From Prolixibacteraceae bacterium (GTDB lineage Bacteria; Bacteroidota; Bacteroidia; Bacteroidales; Prolixibacteraceae), in assembly GCA_003457135.1 (NCBI GenBank), contig DMSQ01000044.1:1-49634 (forward strand): 49,634 nucleotides of DNA, given 5' to 3'. Position numbers and translations under genes: made by a program. The notes below the pieces were generated by a model that was not told the DNA's origin, did no database searches, and saw nothing but the letters and a program-made list of their open reading frames with translations. Positions within the stretch are counted from its first letter, which is position 1. Every line of letters starts with the position of its first letter. Below, piece by piece: positions 1 through 7,852 of the stretch.

Positions 1-968
1 AATAAGTTTTTTACATTGTCATAAAATACTGTACCTGGTGCGTATTCTGCTCCCCAATGTCTGGATGTATAATAGTTTGTATTGCCATACATCCCGTTAT
101 CATATTTAGTTTGAATTTCCGGATAACGATAGGCCTGATCAAAACTGAATGAGTTGGAATATTTCACGATTCCCTTTCCAACTTTTCCTTTTTTCGTTGT
201 AATAATGATAGCACCATTCGAAGCATCACTTCCATAGAGCGCAGCAGCAGCAGCGCCTTTCAACACGGTCATGCTCTCAATATCTTCAGGATTAATATCA
301 GAACCACGGTTGGTGAAGTCAAGTTCCCGGGTACCTACAACCGGATCAGAACCTTGCTTTGAGGCAAGTCCGCCAATCGGATTAAAGGATGAGTTGCTCA
401 CCGGAATACCATCAATTACAAAAAGTGGCTGGTTATTTCCTGAAATTGAAGTAGCGCCACGAATAATAATGGAACTGGAAGATCCGGGAGTTCCTCCCGA
501 ATTGGAAATCTGTAAACCTGAAACACGTCCTTGCAGCGCATTCACAAAGTTCTCACGACCCGACTCAGCAATGTCAGATCCCTTTACAGTCTGAGTAGCA
601 GCACCAACTGCCCGGGCAGGTCTTTTAATACCAAATTCACCCACAATTACTGTACTTTCCAACATTACATCAGAGGGTTCAAGCCTAACATTAATCACAG
701 TGGATGTGCCAACGGTGACTTCCTGTAGATAGTACCCAATCGAAGTAAAAACCAGAACCTGTCCGATATTCGCCTGTATTGCATACTCGCCGGAGGCATC
801 AGCAATAGAAGCTTTGGTCGTACCTTTAATACTTACAGTTGCGCCTATAATAGCTTCATTACTTTTTGCATCAACCACCTGACCTTTTACAGTTAGTGTT
901 TGTGCACTGGCAGTTTGCGTGAGCATAAACCCCAACCCAATTAAACACATTAGTAAGATTGCTTTCAT
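1..968 (-). CDS. SusC-family TonB-dependent outer-membrane receptor, N-terminal part (runs off left edge)
   Basis: The visible 322 residues begin with a signal peptide (MKAILLMCLIGLGF, cleavage probably after ASA). A carboxypeptidase-regulatory-like beta-sandwich follows at about residues 25-95 (VKGQVVDAKSNEAIIGATV), then a TonB plug domain containing NALQGRVSGLQISNSGG, IIIRGATSISGNNQPLFVID and AALYGSDASNGAIIITTKKG. This order is diagnostic of SusC proteins, which import oligomers across the outer membrane with a SusD lipoprotein; SusD would lie beyond the left edge. The gene follows namZ on the same strand after a 212-base gap that holds its own putative operator. I infer that the substrate is a cell-wall or amino-sugar oligomer, from the neighbours only. 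The beta-barrel is not visible. Start: ATG at 966-968 followed by the signal peptide; an earlier ATG in another frame overlaps it. Confidence 0.93.
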   Translation of the reverse strand, partial: MKAILLMCLIGLGFMLTQTASAQTLTVKGQVVDAKSNEAIIGATVSIKGTTKASIADASGEYAIQANIGQVLVFTSIGYYLQEVTVGTSTVINVRLEPSDVMLESTVIVGEFGIKRPARAVGAATQTVKGSDIAESGRENFVNALQGRVSGLQISNSGGTPGSSSSIIIRGATSISGNNQPLFVIDGIPVSNSSFNPIGGLASKQGSDPVVGTRELDFTNRGSDINPEDIESMTVLKGAAAAALYGSDASNGAIIITTKKGKVGKGIVKYSNSFSFDQAYRYPEIQTKYDNGMYGNTNYYTSRHWGAEYAPGTVFYDNVKNL

Positions 969-1043
969 TTCATTTCAATTAGTTTTGGTTTTATAAAAAA
1001 TTAGATTTATTAATATTAGTGGCACTAAATTAAAAATTAATTT

Positions 1044-1080
1044 CCAATTAACATGTGTTTTTGTAACATGTAATACCAAT
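1044..1080 (-). promoter_or_regulatory. Putative operator upstream of susC (copy 1 of a shared 17-bp motif)
   Basis: On the minus strand, 1080-1064 reads ATTGGTATTACATGTTA. It matches 16 of 17 bases of ATTGGTAATACATGTTA at 21346-21362, upstream of the kinase-murQ pair. The core ACATGTTA occurs again at 1056-1049, 15 bases away in the same orientation, followed by ATTGG. A weak -7-like box (TAATTTAG, complement of 1025-1032) lies between the motif and the start codon. The rest of the 969-1180 gap is AT-rich with no gene. Operator function is inferred from recurrence and position. Confidence 0.5.
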
Positions 1081-1180
1081 TTATTTTTTATGAATTTTTA
1101 ATGCTTTTTAACAATTGAATATCAATCTATTACAAAACATTAAAAATGGTACTATTTTCTATAACATATCAGGAAGTACT

Positions 1181-2416
1181 TTAAGGATACAACAAATACT
1201 TTTTACGAAACTTTTTAAAATCAGATAGGCCTGGTTCCCATGAATCACGAATCACCTTTTCTGATTTTCCGGCTATAATTTGTTCTTTTAACGCTGTGGT
1301 TCCTGCCAGTTTATCGAAATTTCCCATCTGTTTGCTTTGTTTGTAATCGAAGAATTTATCCTTGAATGGATAAGCCTGATACAACTCCATGAGCCATTTA
1401 AGATTAATCTGGCCGGTTTTTCGGAATTCGCTGGTATCATATTTCCTTAAATCGAGCCCAAAACAAACTTTATCCTTATGAAGCGGTGTTTCGCTCATCC
1501 CTTTAATACTTGCCGGAGTGAATGAAAATTCATATTTCCCTTTCATATCCGGATTACCAAGTATTGTAAAAGGGAAATAAGTTCCCCGCCCCTGACTGAT
1601 AATTGTCCCTTCAAACAAACACAGCGAAGGATATAATAGGATAGACTGCGGAGAATTCAGATTCGGGGATGGGGCAACTGGTAATACATATTTCATCGCA
1701 TGAGTGTAGTTGGCGACCGGAATAATGGTTATCCGGCATTTTACCCGGTTAGTCAGCCAACCTTCGCCATTGTACATTTTAGCCAGTTCTCCGATAGTCA
1801 TTCCATGGGTAATGGGTATTGGGAACATACCAATTCCTGATTTCAGTTTCATATCCAAAATAGGGCCGTCAACCGAAAAACCATTTGGGTTTGGCCGGTC
1901 AAGGATGATTAATTCTTTGTTGTTCTCAGCACAAGCCTCCATCACACGCGCAAGCAAATTGATATAAGTATAAAACCTTGCCCCCACATCCTGAATATCA
2001 AAAATCAGCAGGTCAACATCGGCCAAATCTTCTTTCGAGGGTTTACTTTTTTTGCCATAAAGCGATATTTCGGGTATTCCGGTTTTAGCATCAATACTAT
2101 CGGCCACCACTGCCCCTGCGCTGGCAGTTCCGCGAAAACCGTGTTCCGGACCAAAAACCTTCACGATGTTTATTCCAAGTGTTTTGAGGCTGTCAATCAG
2201 CGAAGTTTTTCCAATTACAGAAGTTGGATTGGCAACAATAGCAATCCGTTTGCCTTTCAAAAAAGGAAGATATTTCTCTGTTTGCTCGGCCCCGGTTTTG
2301 ATTCCGGTCTGAGCCTTAACAGGAAGATCAACTCTCGAATGTTTTTTAATTGGATTTCCATAGGAAATAAAATTGGAGACAATCAAAATCAGGATTGATA
2401 CGCAAATTGATTTCAT
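1181..2416 (-). CDS. namZ: NamZ-type exo-beta-N-acetylmuramidase (GH171, DUF1343), copy 1
   Basis: This 411-residue protein has a signal peptide (MKSICVSILILIVSNFISYG) and the hallmarks of DUF1343/GH171: GPEHGFRG at 89-96, FDIQDVGARFYTY at 139-151, LDRPNPNG at 172-179 and HGMTIGELA at 204-212. Characterised NamZ enzymes from Bacillus subtilis and Tannerella forsythia release N-acetylmuramic acid from the non-reducing end of peptidoglycan fragments. A periplasmic location is likely here. It is the last gene of the hydrolase series, 29 bases after the uroporphyrinogen-decarboxylase-like gene. A second, diverged NamZ lies just beyond that gene at 3478-4710. Length and motifs look intact, and this copy keeps the histidine of the HGMT motif. 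The family call is secure; the exact substrate is by homology. Confidence 0.9.
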   Translation of the reverse strand: MKSICVSILILIVSNFISYGNPIKKHSRVDLPVKAQTGIKTGAEQTEKYLPFLKGKRIAIVANPTSVIGKTSLIDSLKTLGINIVKVFGPEHGFRGTASAGAVVADSIDAKTGIPEISLYGKKSKPSKEDLADVDLLIFDIQDVGARFYTYINLLARVMEACAENNKELIILDRPNPNGFSVDGPILDMKLKSGIGMFPIPITHGMTIGELAKMYNGEGWLTNRVKCRITIIPVANYTHAMKYVLPVAPSPNLNSPQSILLYPSLCLFEGTIISQGRGTYFPFTILGNPDMKGKYEFSFTPASIKGMSETPLHKDKVCFGLDLRKYDTSEFRKTGQINLKWLMELYQAYPFKDKFFDYKQSKQMGNFDKLAGTTALKEQIIAGKSEKVIRDSWEPGLSDFKKFRKKYLLYP

Positions 2417-2445
2417 AAAATGGTATTTATAGAGTTAAGTAAATT

Positions 2446-3477
2446 TTATTCGTTAATTACCCCAATCATTGCCAAATAATTTTCGATGGGCACATAGGCC
2501 GGAATGCTGTTTCCAGAGCCTAAAGCATAGGCTTTTGATCCAGTTGATTGCAAGATTTTACGACATCTTCCCCTGATTGTTTCAGGTGTATTCCGAACGA
2601 GAAAATCCATGTCAATCCCGCCCAATATAGCAATCCGGTCGTGCCAAAGTTTATAAGCTTGTTCAACAGGCAGGATGTTATCCTCAAACGAATGTTTGGC
2701 ATCGTATTTCATATCTTCAACTATATCATCAATCACTTCAGATAGGTTCCCGCAGGAATGAAGTATAGCGCATTTCTTGTTTTGATGAATAAGTTCAACT
2801 ATCTTTTTGTGCCAGGGAAATACAAATTGTCGAAGCATTTCAGGAGAAAGCATGGTTTGGGTTTTAAAACCCCAGTCGTCGTTTACAATTAGTGCGCCAA
2901 CAGAATCGAGAGCGCTGCATATTTCGTAAAACCTCAGCAAACGTAAGCCAACTTCATCAAAAATGTTGCCGGTCAATTCCTCATCTTCATAAATCATGAA
3001 ACAAAGCCGTTCAAAACCAACCAGATCAATCACATTTTCGAGGACACCTCCGGGAGCAGAAACGATGAATTTCATTCTGTCAATCAGTTCCGGAGCTAAT
3101 TGATTCAGCAATTCAAAATCTCCTTTTTCCGGATTTGGCCAATTGTACGATTCAAACGACTTCCAGTCAGTTATCGCGGAACCTTCGTTGAGTGATACGG
3201 TAGCTTTCTTTTCGGGTTCGGTGTTTTCGAACGAAAATGCGCCAAAATAGCGTGAAGGGATTGTGGCATAATCGTAACCTGTCCGGTAGAAGAACCGGAT
3301 GATTGCACGAATCTGATCGGTTCGGTTATCCAACGCTGCAAACGACTCTCCATTCACATACGAAATCAGATCGCTGTTCACAAAATATTCAAAAAGCACA
3401 GGCCGGTCAGGTTTCTGTCGGCAAAGCACTTTCTCCAGTTGGTGAAAGTCGGCAGGATATTTCCGGGTTGTAATCAT
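2446..3477 (-). CDS. Uroporphyrinogen-decarboxylase-like (URO-D/MtaA-type) protein
   Basis: The 343 residues fit the URO-D superfamily TIM barrel. HSCGNL at 240-245 resembles the metal-binding HxC motif of the MtaA/CmuA corrinoid methyltransferase branch, and the GGIDMDFLVRNTPE segment near 286-299 is typical of the barrel's end. There is no signal peptide, so it should be cytoplasmic. Its ATG (3475-3477) directly abuts the stop codon of the upstream NamZ copy (3478-3480) with no spacer, so translation is probably coupled. True HemE is unlikely because the gene sits between two NamZ genes and no haem genes are nearby. Known relatives transfer methyl groups or decarboxylate porphyrins; neither role is obvious in amino-sugar salvage. 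The function here is unknown. Confidence 0.8.
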   Translation of the reverse strand: MITTRKYPADFHQLEKVLCRQKPDRPVLFEYFVNSDLISYVNGESFAALDNRTDQIRAIIRFFYRTGYDYATIPSRYFGAFSFENTEPEKKATVSLNEGSAITDWKSFESYNWPNPEKGDFELLNQLAPELIDRMKFIVSAPGGVLENVIDLVGFERLCFMIYEDEELTGNIFDEVGLRLLRFYEICSALDSVGALIVNDDWGFKTQTMLSPEMLRQFVFPWHKKIVELIHQNKKCAILHSCGNLSEVIDDIVEDMKYDAKHSFEDNILPVEQAYKLWHDRIAILGGIDMDFLVRNTPETIRGRCRKILQSTGSKAYALGSGNSIPAYVPIENYLAMIGVINE

Positions 3478-4710
3478 CTATTTGTACAACTGATATTTCT
3501 TCGACAACTGTTGAAAGGCTGCTTCATCTTTTCTCCAATAGGGCAGCATGTCTTCCACTTTCATATTTTTACTCATCAGCAAACGAATCTGGTCTGAACC
3601 ACAAACTTTGTCGAACATGTCATACCGTTTTTCGGTATCGGGGCCAAAGCATTTTTTATCAGGATATAATGCAGCCATTTCCTGCATCACATAAAACTGG
3701 ATTTCAGTCAGTCTGACTTTCCTATAATCAGTTAGGTAAAACTGAACACCTGAATAATTCTTTCCCTGGCCAACAGCATAAAATGGCTTCAGGAAAATGG
3801 GGCGAAACAAAACTCCCGGTAAATGCAGGTCATTCAATCGTTTGGTCAATGCTGAAGCGTCAATCGAATCTTTTGCAAAAAGCTGGAATGGAAGGGTATA
3901 ACCCACTCCGATTGACATGAAACTGAATTCGCCCAAAATACCGGAAGCGGCATAATAATAGGCCGATGTGGCGTGCGGAACATGGGGTGAAGTTAATACC
4001 CAGGGAAGTCCGGTTTGATCGAATGTCATGCTTCGCTTCCAGCCTTTCATCGGAACTACGGTGAGTTTGCAGGTCTTTTTCAGCATATTTTCACCGTTTA
4101 GTAATTTGGCCAGTTCACCACAGGTAAGTCCATAGATATAAGGAATTTTAAACTGACTCACAAAAGAAATAAACTTGTCTTCGGCCAGGTTGCCTTCCAC
4201 TTTTAATCCGCCAATGGGATTTGGACGGTCGAGCACAACAAATTCAATATTGTTTTCGGCAGCGGCTTCCATCGCCAAACCCATTGTGCTAATGTAGGTA
4301 TAAGACCGGCAACCGATATCCTGAATATCGTAAACCAAAACATCAACTCCCTTTAGCATTTCAGAACTGGCTTTGCGGGTTTTTCCGTAAAGCGAATAAA
4401 CCGGAATTCCTGTTTGCTTGTCGATGGTAGTTTCCACTTTATCTCCTGCATAAACATCACCGCGAACACCATGTTCCGGTCCGTAAAGTGCAACCAGTTT
4501 CACACCGGGAGCTTCGTTCAGAATATCGACTGTGGATTTCAATTGGGAATCTATACCGGTTGGATTGGTAATTAATCCAACCCGTTTTCCCTGAAGAATT
4601 TTGAAATCATTATCGCGCAGTACTTCAATTCCGGTTTTTACCTTTGAAACAGCAAAGGCATTCAAAATCAGGAATGATAAAAGGGCAATCAGTAAAGTTT
4701 TAGTTTTCAT
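3478..4710 (-). CDS. namZ: NamZ-like protein (GH171, DUF1343), diverged copy 2
   Basis: This 410-residue protein has a signal peptide (LLIALLSFLILNAFA) and the DUF1343 motifs GPEHGVRG (77-84), YDIQDIGCRSYTY (127-139) and LDRPNPIGG (160-168). It aligns along its whole length with the copy at 1181-2416 but is clearly diverged. Most notably, HGMTIGELA of copy 1 reads YGLTCGELA here (193-201), so the histidine is a tyrosine. The two may split the work between different muropeptides (for example peptide-bearing and bare disaccharides), but that is inference. The downstream URO-D-like gene begins immediately after its stop. Upstream is a 185-base gap carrying an inverted repeat (4748-4794). Confidence 0.87.
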   Translation of the reverse strand: MKTKTLLIALLSFLILNAFAVSKVKTGIEVLRDNDFKILQGKRVGLITNPTGIDSQLKSTVDILNEAPGVKLVALYGPEHGVRGDVYAGDKVETTIDKQTGIPVYSLYGKTRKASSEMLKGVDVLVYDIQDIGCRSYTYISTMGLAMEAAAENNIEFVVLDRPNPIGGLKVEGNLAEDKFISFVSQFKIPYIYGLTCGELAKLLNGENMLKKTCKLTVVPMKGWKRSMTFDQTGLPWVLTSPHVPHATSAYYYAASGILGEFSFMSIGVGYTLPFQLFAKDSIDASALTKRLNDLHLPGVLFRPIFLKPFYAVGQGKNYSGVQFYLTDYRKVRLTEIQFYVMQEMAALYPDKKCFGPDTEKRYDMFDKVCGSDQIRLLMSKNMKVEDMLPYWRKDEAAFQQLSKKYQLYK

Positions 4711-4747
4711 GATTTTTTGTATTTCATTGTTCTAAGTTTTCTCTATT

Positions 4748-4794
4748 CCGTCCGATTCAGATTTTCGTTCTTTTGAAACTTTATTCGCGGACGG
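4748..4794. repeat. CCGTCC/GGACGG inverted repeat, copy A
   Basis: CCGTCCG (4748-4754) and CGGACGG (4788-4794) form a perfect 7-bp inverted repeat around a T-rich middle. Related copies are at 9418-9465 and 12714-12761. Copies A and C also share parts of the interior (AGATTTT, CTTTTGAA, CGCGGACGG). It lies 38 bases upstream of the second namZ. It could be a dispersed palindromic repeat or a regulatory hairpin. The remainder of the 4711-4895 gap shows no gene. Confidence 0.6.
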
Positions 4795-4895
4795 GATCAT
4801 TTCTTCCTTGGCTTATTCTACAAATATTTCATTCCTTTGGAGTTAAGCGACAAATCAACCTGACAACCTGATAACATTTACAACTCATCAATCTT

Positions 4896-6797
4896 TCAAT
4901 TCTTCAGCTGCTTATAAATTGCCGACAAAATTTCTGTTCTCACATTTAAATCGCTGATCAGGTTATTGTTGCGTGTCGGACAAACGCGATTCGACAGAAA
5001 AATGTACAGCAATCCGCATTTCGGATCCATCCAAACAAAAGTTCCTGTAAATCCAAAATGTCCAAAACTTTCCGGGCTTACTTCCGGACATGGATAAGCG
5101 TCTGCGGGTTTCAAGGAATCAAGATTGAGTGATGGTTTATCAAAAATCAATCCCCGGCGATTTTTGTTCTGCGGAAACTGAACCCTGGTAAATTCTTTCA
5201 TGGTCGCTTCACTCACATATTGTTTTCCGCCGTAAGTTCCCATTTGCAGGTACATCTGCATCAGCTTTGCCAGGTCGTTGGCCGAAGCAAATAGTCCGGC
5301 ATTGCCCGATATTCCGCCCAAAACCGCAGCCGATTCGTCATGAACTGTTCCCTGCAACTGCTGAAACCGGTAATAATCATCATTTTCGGTCGGAACAATC
5401 CGGTCGCGTGAAAACTTCTGCAACGGAAGATAAGTTATCTCAAATGCTCCCAATGGCCGGTAAAAATTGGATTCTAAATACTCCTGAAAATTAATTCCTG
5501 ATGTGTTTTTTACAATTTGTGGTGTAATTACCAGTGGCAAATCGCTATAAACATATTTTCCACGGGTTTTCATTGGAGTTTTTCGTATATCCCGATTTAC
5601 TGTTTTCAGGAATTTATTATCCAAATAAATTCCGGGAGCTACACAGAGTGAATGTTTTTCATCGGCCTGCATCCAGTACCATTTGGGCGACAGTTTCCCG
5701 GCCAGGAGTGTTTTTTTCCAGAAACCGATAAAAGGCACAAGTCCCGACTGATGGGCATACAATTCGCGGACAGTCACATCCTCCTTATCAGAACGATGGA
5801 ACACGCGGTTTTTCCAATCAGGAAAATACGTTGAAACCGGTTTGTCAAGGTCCATTTTTCCTTCATCGTACAATTGCAGGATGGCTGGCGCACCTCCACT
5901 CACTTTGGTTACCGAAGCCAGGTCGTACAAGTCACCTTTCATCGCCGGAGTGCGGTTTTCGAAAGTATGAAAACCATAAGCTCTCCTGAAAATGATCTTT
6001 CCATCCTTTGCCACCAGTACATTACATCCGGGGAAAGCCTTTTTCTCCAAAGCGTTATTCACAATCGAATCAATATCAGAATTCAATTTAGTAGATTGCA
6101 TCCCGACTTCTTCAGGAATGGTGTATTTCAGGCGAACCGGTTTTTCAATATTGATTCCTGCACCTTTTGCATAGCTGGTTCCAATTTTTTCAGGGAGTTT
6201 TCCTGATGAGCCAATTCCGCCAAAAATAAGTTGCGCCGATAAGGACTGGGTCAGGCGGTCGTTGTTATAAGCCATGATCAAACCGGCAGGTTTACCCGAA
6301 CTTTGTAAGCTATCCAAAACTTCAGGCTTGCAGAAATAAGCGATGACAGAAGTTTTTTCATGGTTCAAATCGGTAAGCAACTGCTCAAGATTGGTAGTTG
6401 GAGCTGAATGAATTCCTGCAATTATCAGATTGAAGCCCTTTAGTTTCTGCTTAATTTCTGCCAAATCCCGAGATGTAAAATTTGCCGGAAGATTGAAAAA
6501 ATCCACCTTCAAATAATTGGTCAACATCTGCTGAAATTCTGTCGGATTGGATTCGCCGACCGAAAGAGCAGCAATTTTCAGGGTATCCAGCCGGTCGAGT
6601 GGAATCAGTTGGTTTTTGTTTTCGAGCAAAGTCAATGAAGCTTCAATTTGTTTCCGTCTTTTCAATTCAGCTTCCGGCGAATTCGAATTATTTTGCGACT
6701 GGCTGAAAACCGGAATAGCTGACCAGAAAAGAATAACTAATCCAATTTTAAATAAAAAGATTGAATGCCACTTTGATTTTAAACCGATTGATTTCAT
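4896..6797 (-). CDS. Secreted serine hydrolase (class C beta-lactamase/AmiE-like) with an N-terminal GH3 C-terminal-domain remnant
   Basis: The 633 residues hold a signal sequence (about 1-33), a segment at about 50-215 that resembles the C-terminal domain of GH3 enzymes (LLENKNQLIPL; AYNNDRLTQSLSAQLIFGG; GKLPEKIG), and a penicillin-binding/beta-lactamase domain at about 225-633. The hydrolase domain shows the SxxK nucleophile SVTK (295-298), YSD (417-419) in the YxN position, a VHDE segment near 485 and HFGFTGT (580-586). In Bacillus, the muropeptide operon encodes NagZ (GH3), AmiE (beta-lactamase fold) and NamZ as separate proteins; many Bacteroidota fuse GH3 to the hydrolase. Here the GH3 catalytic barrel is missing although the signal peptide is present. 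The hydrolase is probably an amidase or esterase acting on wall fragments. The next gene upstream is only 11 bases away. Confidence 0.85.
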   Translation of the reverse strand: MKSIGLKSKWHSIFLFKIGLVILFWSAIPVFSQSQNNSNSPEAELKRRKQIEASLTLLENKNQLIPLDRLDTLKIAALSVGESNPTEFQQMLTNYLKVDFFNLPANFTSRDLAEIKQKLKGFNLIIAGIHSAPTTNLEQLLTDLNHEKTSVIAYFCKPEVLDSLQSSGKPAGLIMAYNNDRLTQSLSAQLIFGGIGSSGKLPEKIGTSYAKGAGINIEKPVRLKYTIPEEVGMQSTKLNSDIDSIVNNALEKKAFPGCNVLVAKDGKIIFRRAYGFHTFENRTPAMKGDLYDLASVTKVSGGAPAILQLYDEGKMDLDKPVSTYFPDWKNRVFHRSDKEDVTVRELYAHQSGLVPFIGFWKKTLLAGKLSPKWYWMQADEKHSLCVAPGIYLDNKFLKTVNRDIRKTPMKTRGKYVYSDLPLVITPQIVKNTSGINFQEYLESNFYRPLGAFEITYLPLQKFSRDRIVPTENDDYYRFQQLQGTVHDESAAVLGGISGNAGLFASANDLAKLMQMYLQMGTYGGKQYVSEATMKEFTRVQFPQNKNRRGLIFDKPSLNLDSLKPADAYPCPEVSPESFGHFGFTGTFVWMDPKCGLLYIFLSNRVCPTRNNNLISDLNVRTEILSAIYKQLKN

Positions 6798-6808
6798 TTT
6801 CCTGAAAA

Positions 6809-7801
6809 TTAAAATTTAGCTAAATCGTCACCGATTTTCCTGGTCAAATCCAGAAATGTATCCTGATCAACACAAACCTGGTCTAAAATATCAATTATAT
6901 CGTGACTGGTAATCTTTTCAAAATCTTCCTGTCGTGGAAGTATAAAAACGCCGCCAAAATCAACCGACCCGGGACTGATCAGAATATGTTTGTTGCCGGT
7001 AGCAAAGAATTGAGTTGGCCGGTGAGCTTTTCTCGGAAAAAGGTGAATGGTCCATTTGTATCCAGCGAAAGTACACAGGGCATTCATCATGGGCTCCATC
7101 TTTTTAGGCTGCATCTTTTGAAAGTGATTGTAATAAATTTCAACCATTTTCAAGGCTTCCTCCATCGAGGTGGATTCAACTGAAATCATTTTCCGGAGAT
7201 AATTATCGAAAGCCCAAACCTTAGTTTCCTCTCCCGAATGAAGTAACCTGGCTTTAGATTTCAATTGTTCGAATTCAGTTGTAATTGGCATAAATGAACT
7301 CTCACCAGCCTGAAAATGCAAGTGATCGGGCGCAGAAGCGCCACATTCCGGACCATTGTAAAATACGGTAAAACCCTCCATAGCCTTTGATAACTCAAAC
7401 AAATCACGAACATTTGGCATAAACCGCTGATCGGTATGCGAGTTGGATGATATGGTAAAATGATATTTAAAAATCGGGAAGGGATTCACTAAAATCACGA
7501 ATTGATCTCCAAAAGCTATGGCATCCTGCTCTTCCGGACGGTTTTCACTGCATAAAAAACACTGGCGGGCCGCAATAGAATCTTTGTCGACTTCGGCCAC
7601 CGACGAACGCATTCGTTCAGGATTATACTGAGCACGAATTTCGAATCCATCGAATTGGAAACTTCGTTCTTCTACCTTCTCCAATCCTTTGTAGTTGCTA
7701 GCAGCCAAAGGCCAGATGAGTTTCTCTGCCTCAACAAATTCACGAAGAACCTGGGTTGCAGATTTATTGGTCTTTGCAATTATATCCATTAAATGTTCCA
7801 T
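6809..7801 (-). CDS. DUF4922 protein, HIT/GalT-like nucleotide-sugar phosphorylase fold
   Basis: This 330-residue protein lacks a signal peptide and should be cytoplasmic. It carries CFLC (81-84), a possible zinc or structural pair, and CGASAPDHLHFQ (153-164), a histidine-triad-like HxHxQ site. The HLHFQA form recalls GDP-hexose phosphorylases of the VTC2 type, so a phosphorolytic or nucleotidyl-transfer reaction on a sugar nucleotide is plausible. This comparison is from memory and not tested. It lies between the double glycosyltransferase (51 bases upstream) and the serine hydrolase (11 bases downstream), within a salvage operon. An alternative start four codons in (second Met of MEHLM) is possible. 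The true substrate is unknown. Confidence 0.78.
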   Translation of the reverse strand: MEHLMDIIAKTNKSATQVLREFVEAEKLIWPLAASNYKGLEKVEERSFQFDGFEIRAQYNPERMRSSVAEVDKDSIAARQCFLCSENRPEEQDAIAFGDQFVILVNPFPIFKYHFTISSNSHTDQRFMPNVRDLFELSKAMEGFTVFYNGPECGASAPDHLHFQAGESSFMPITTEFEQLKSKARLLHSGEETKVWAFDNYLRKMISVESTSMEEALKMVEIYYNHFQKMQPKKMEPMMNALCTFAGYKWTIHLFPRKAHRPTQFFATGNKHILISPGSVDFGGVFILPRQEDFEKITSHDIIDILDQVCVDQDTFLDLTRKIGDDLAKF

Positions 7802-7830
7802 GATAATTCTTATTCACTTTTATTTTACTT

Positions 7831-7846
7831 CGGGCTGAAAGCCCGG
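7831..7846. repeat. Short perfect palindromic hairpin CGGGCTgaaAGCCCG
   Basis: A six-base stem with a three-base loop sits in the 51-base gap between the glycosyltransferase and DUF4922 genes, seven bases past the glycosyltransferase stop. It lacks a T-tract in the direction of transcription, so it looks more like a dispersed palindrome than an intrinsic terminator. Confidence 0.5.
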
Positions 7847-7852
7847 TCTATC

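Noticed and set aside
7831..7846. Intrinsic terminator after the glycosyltransferase
   Set aside because: The stem is good but no T-tract follows in the direction of transcription, and DUF4922 continues the operon.
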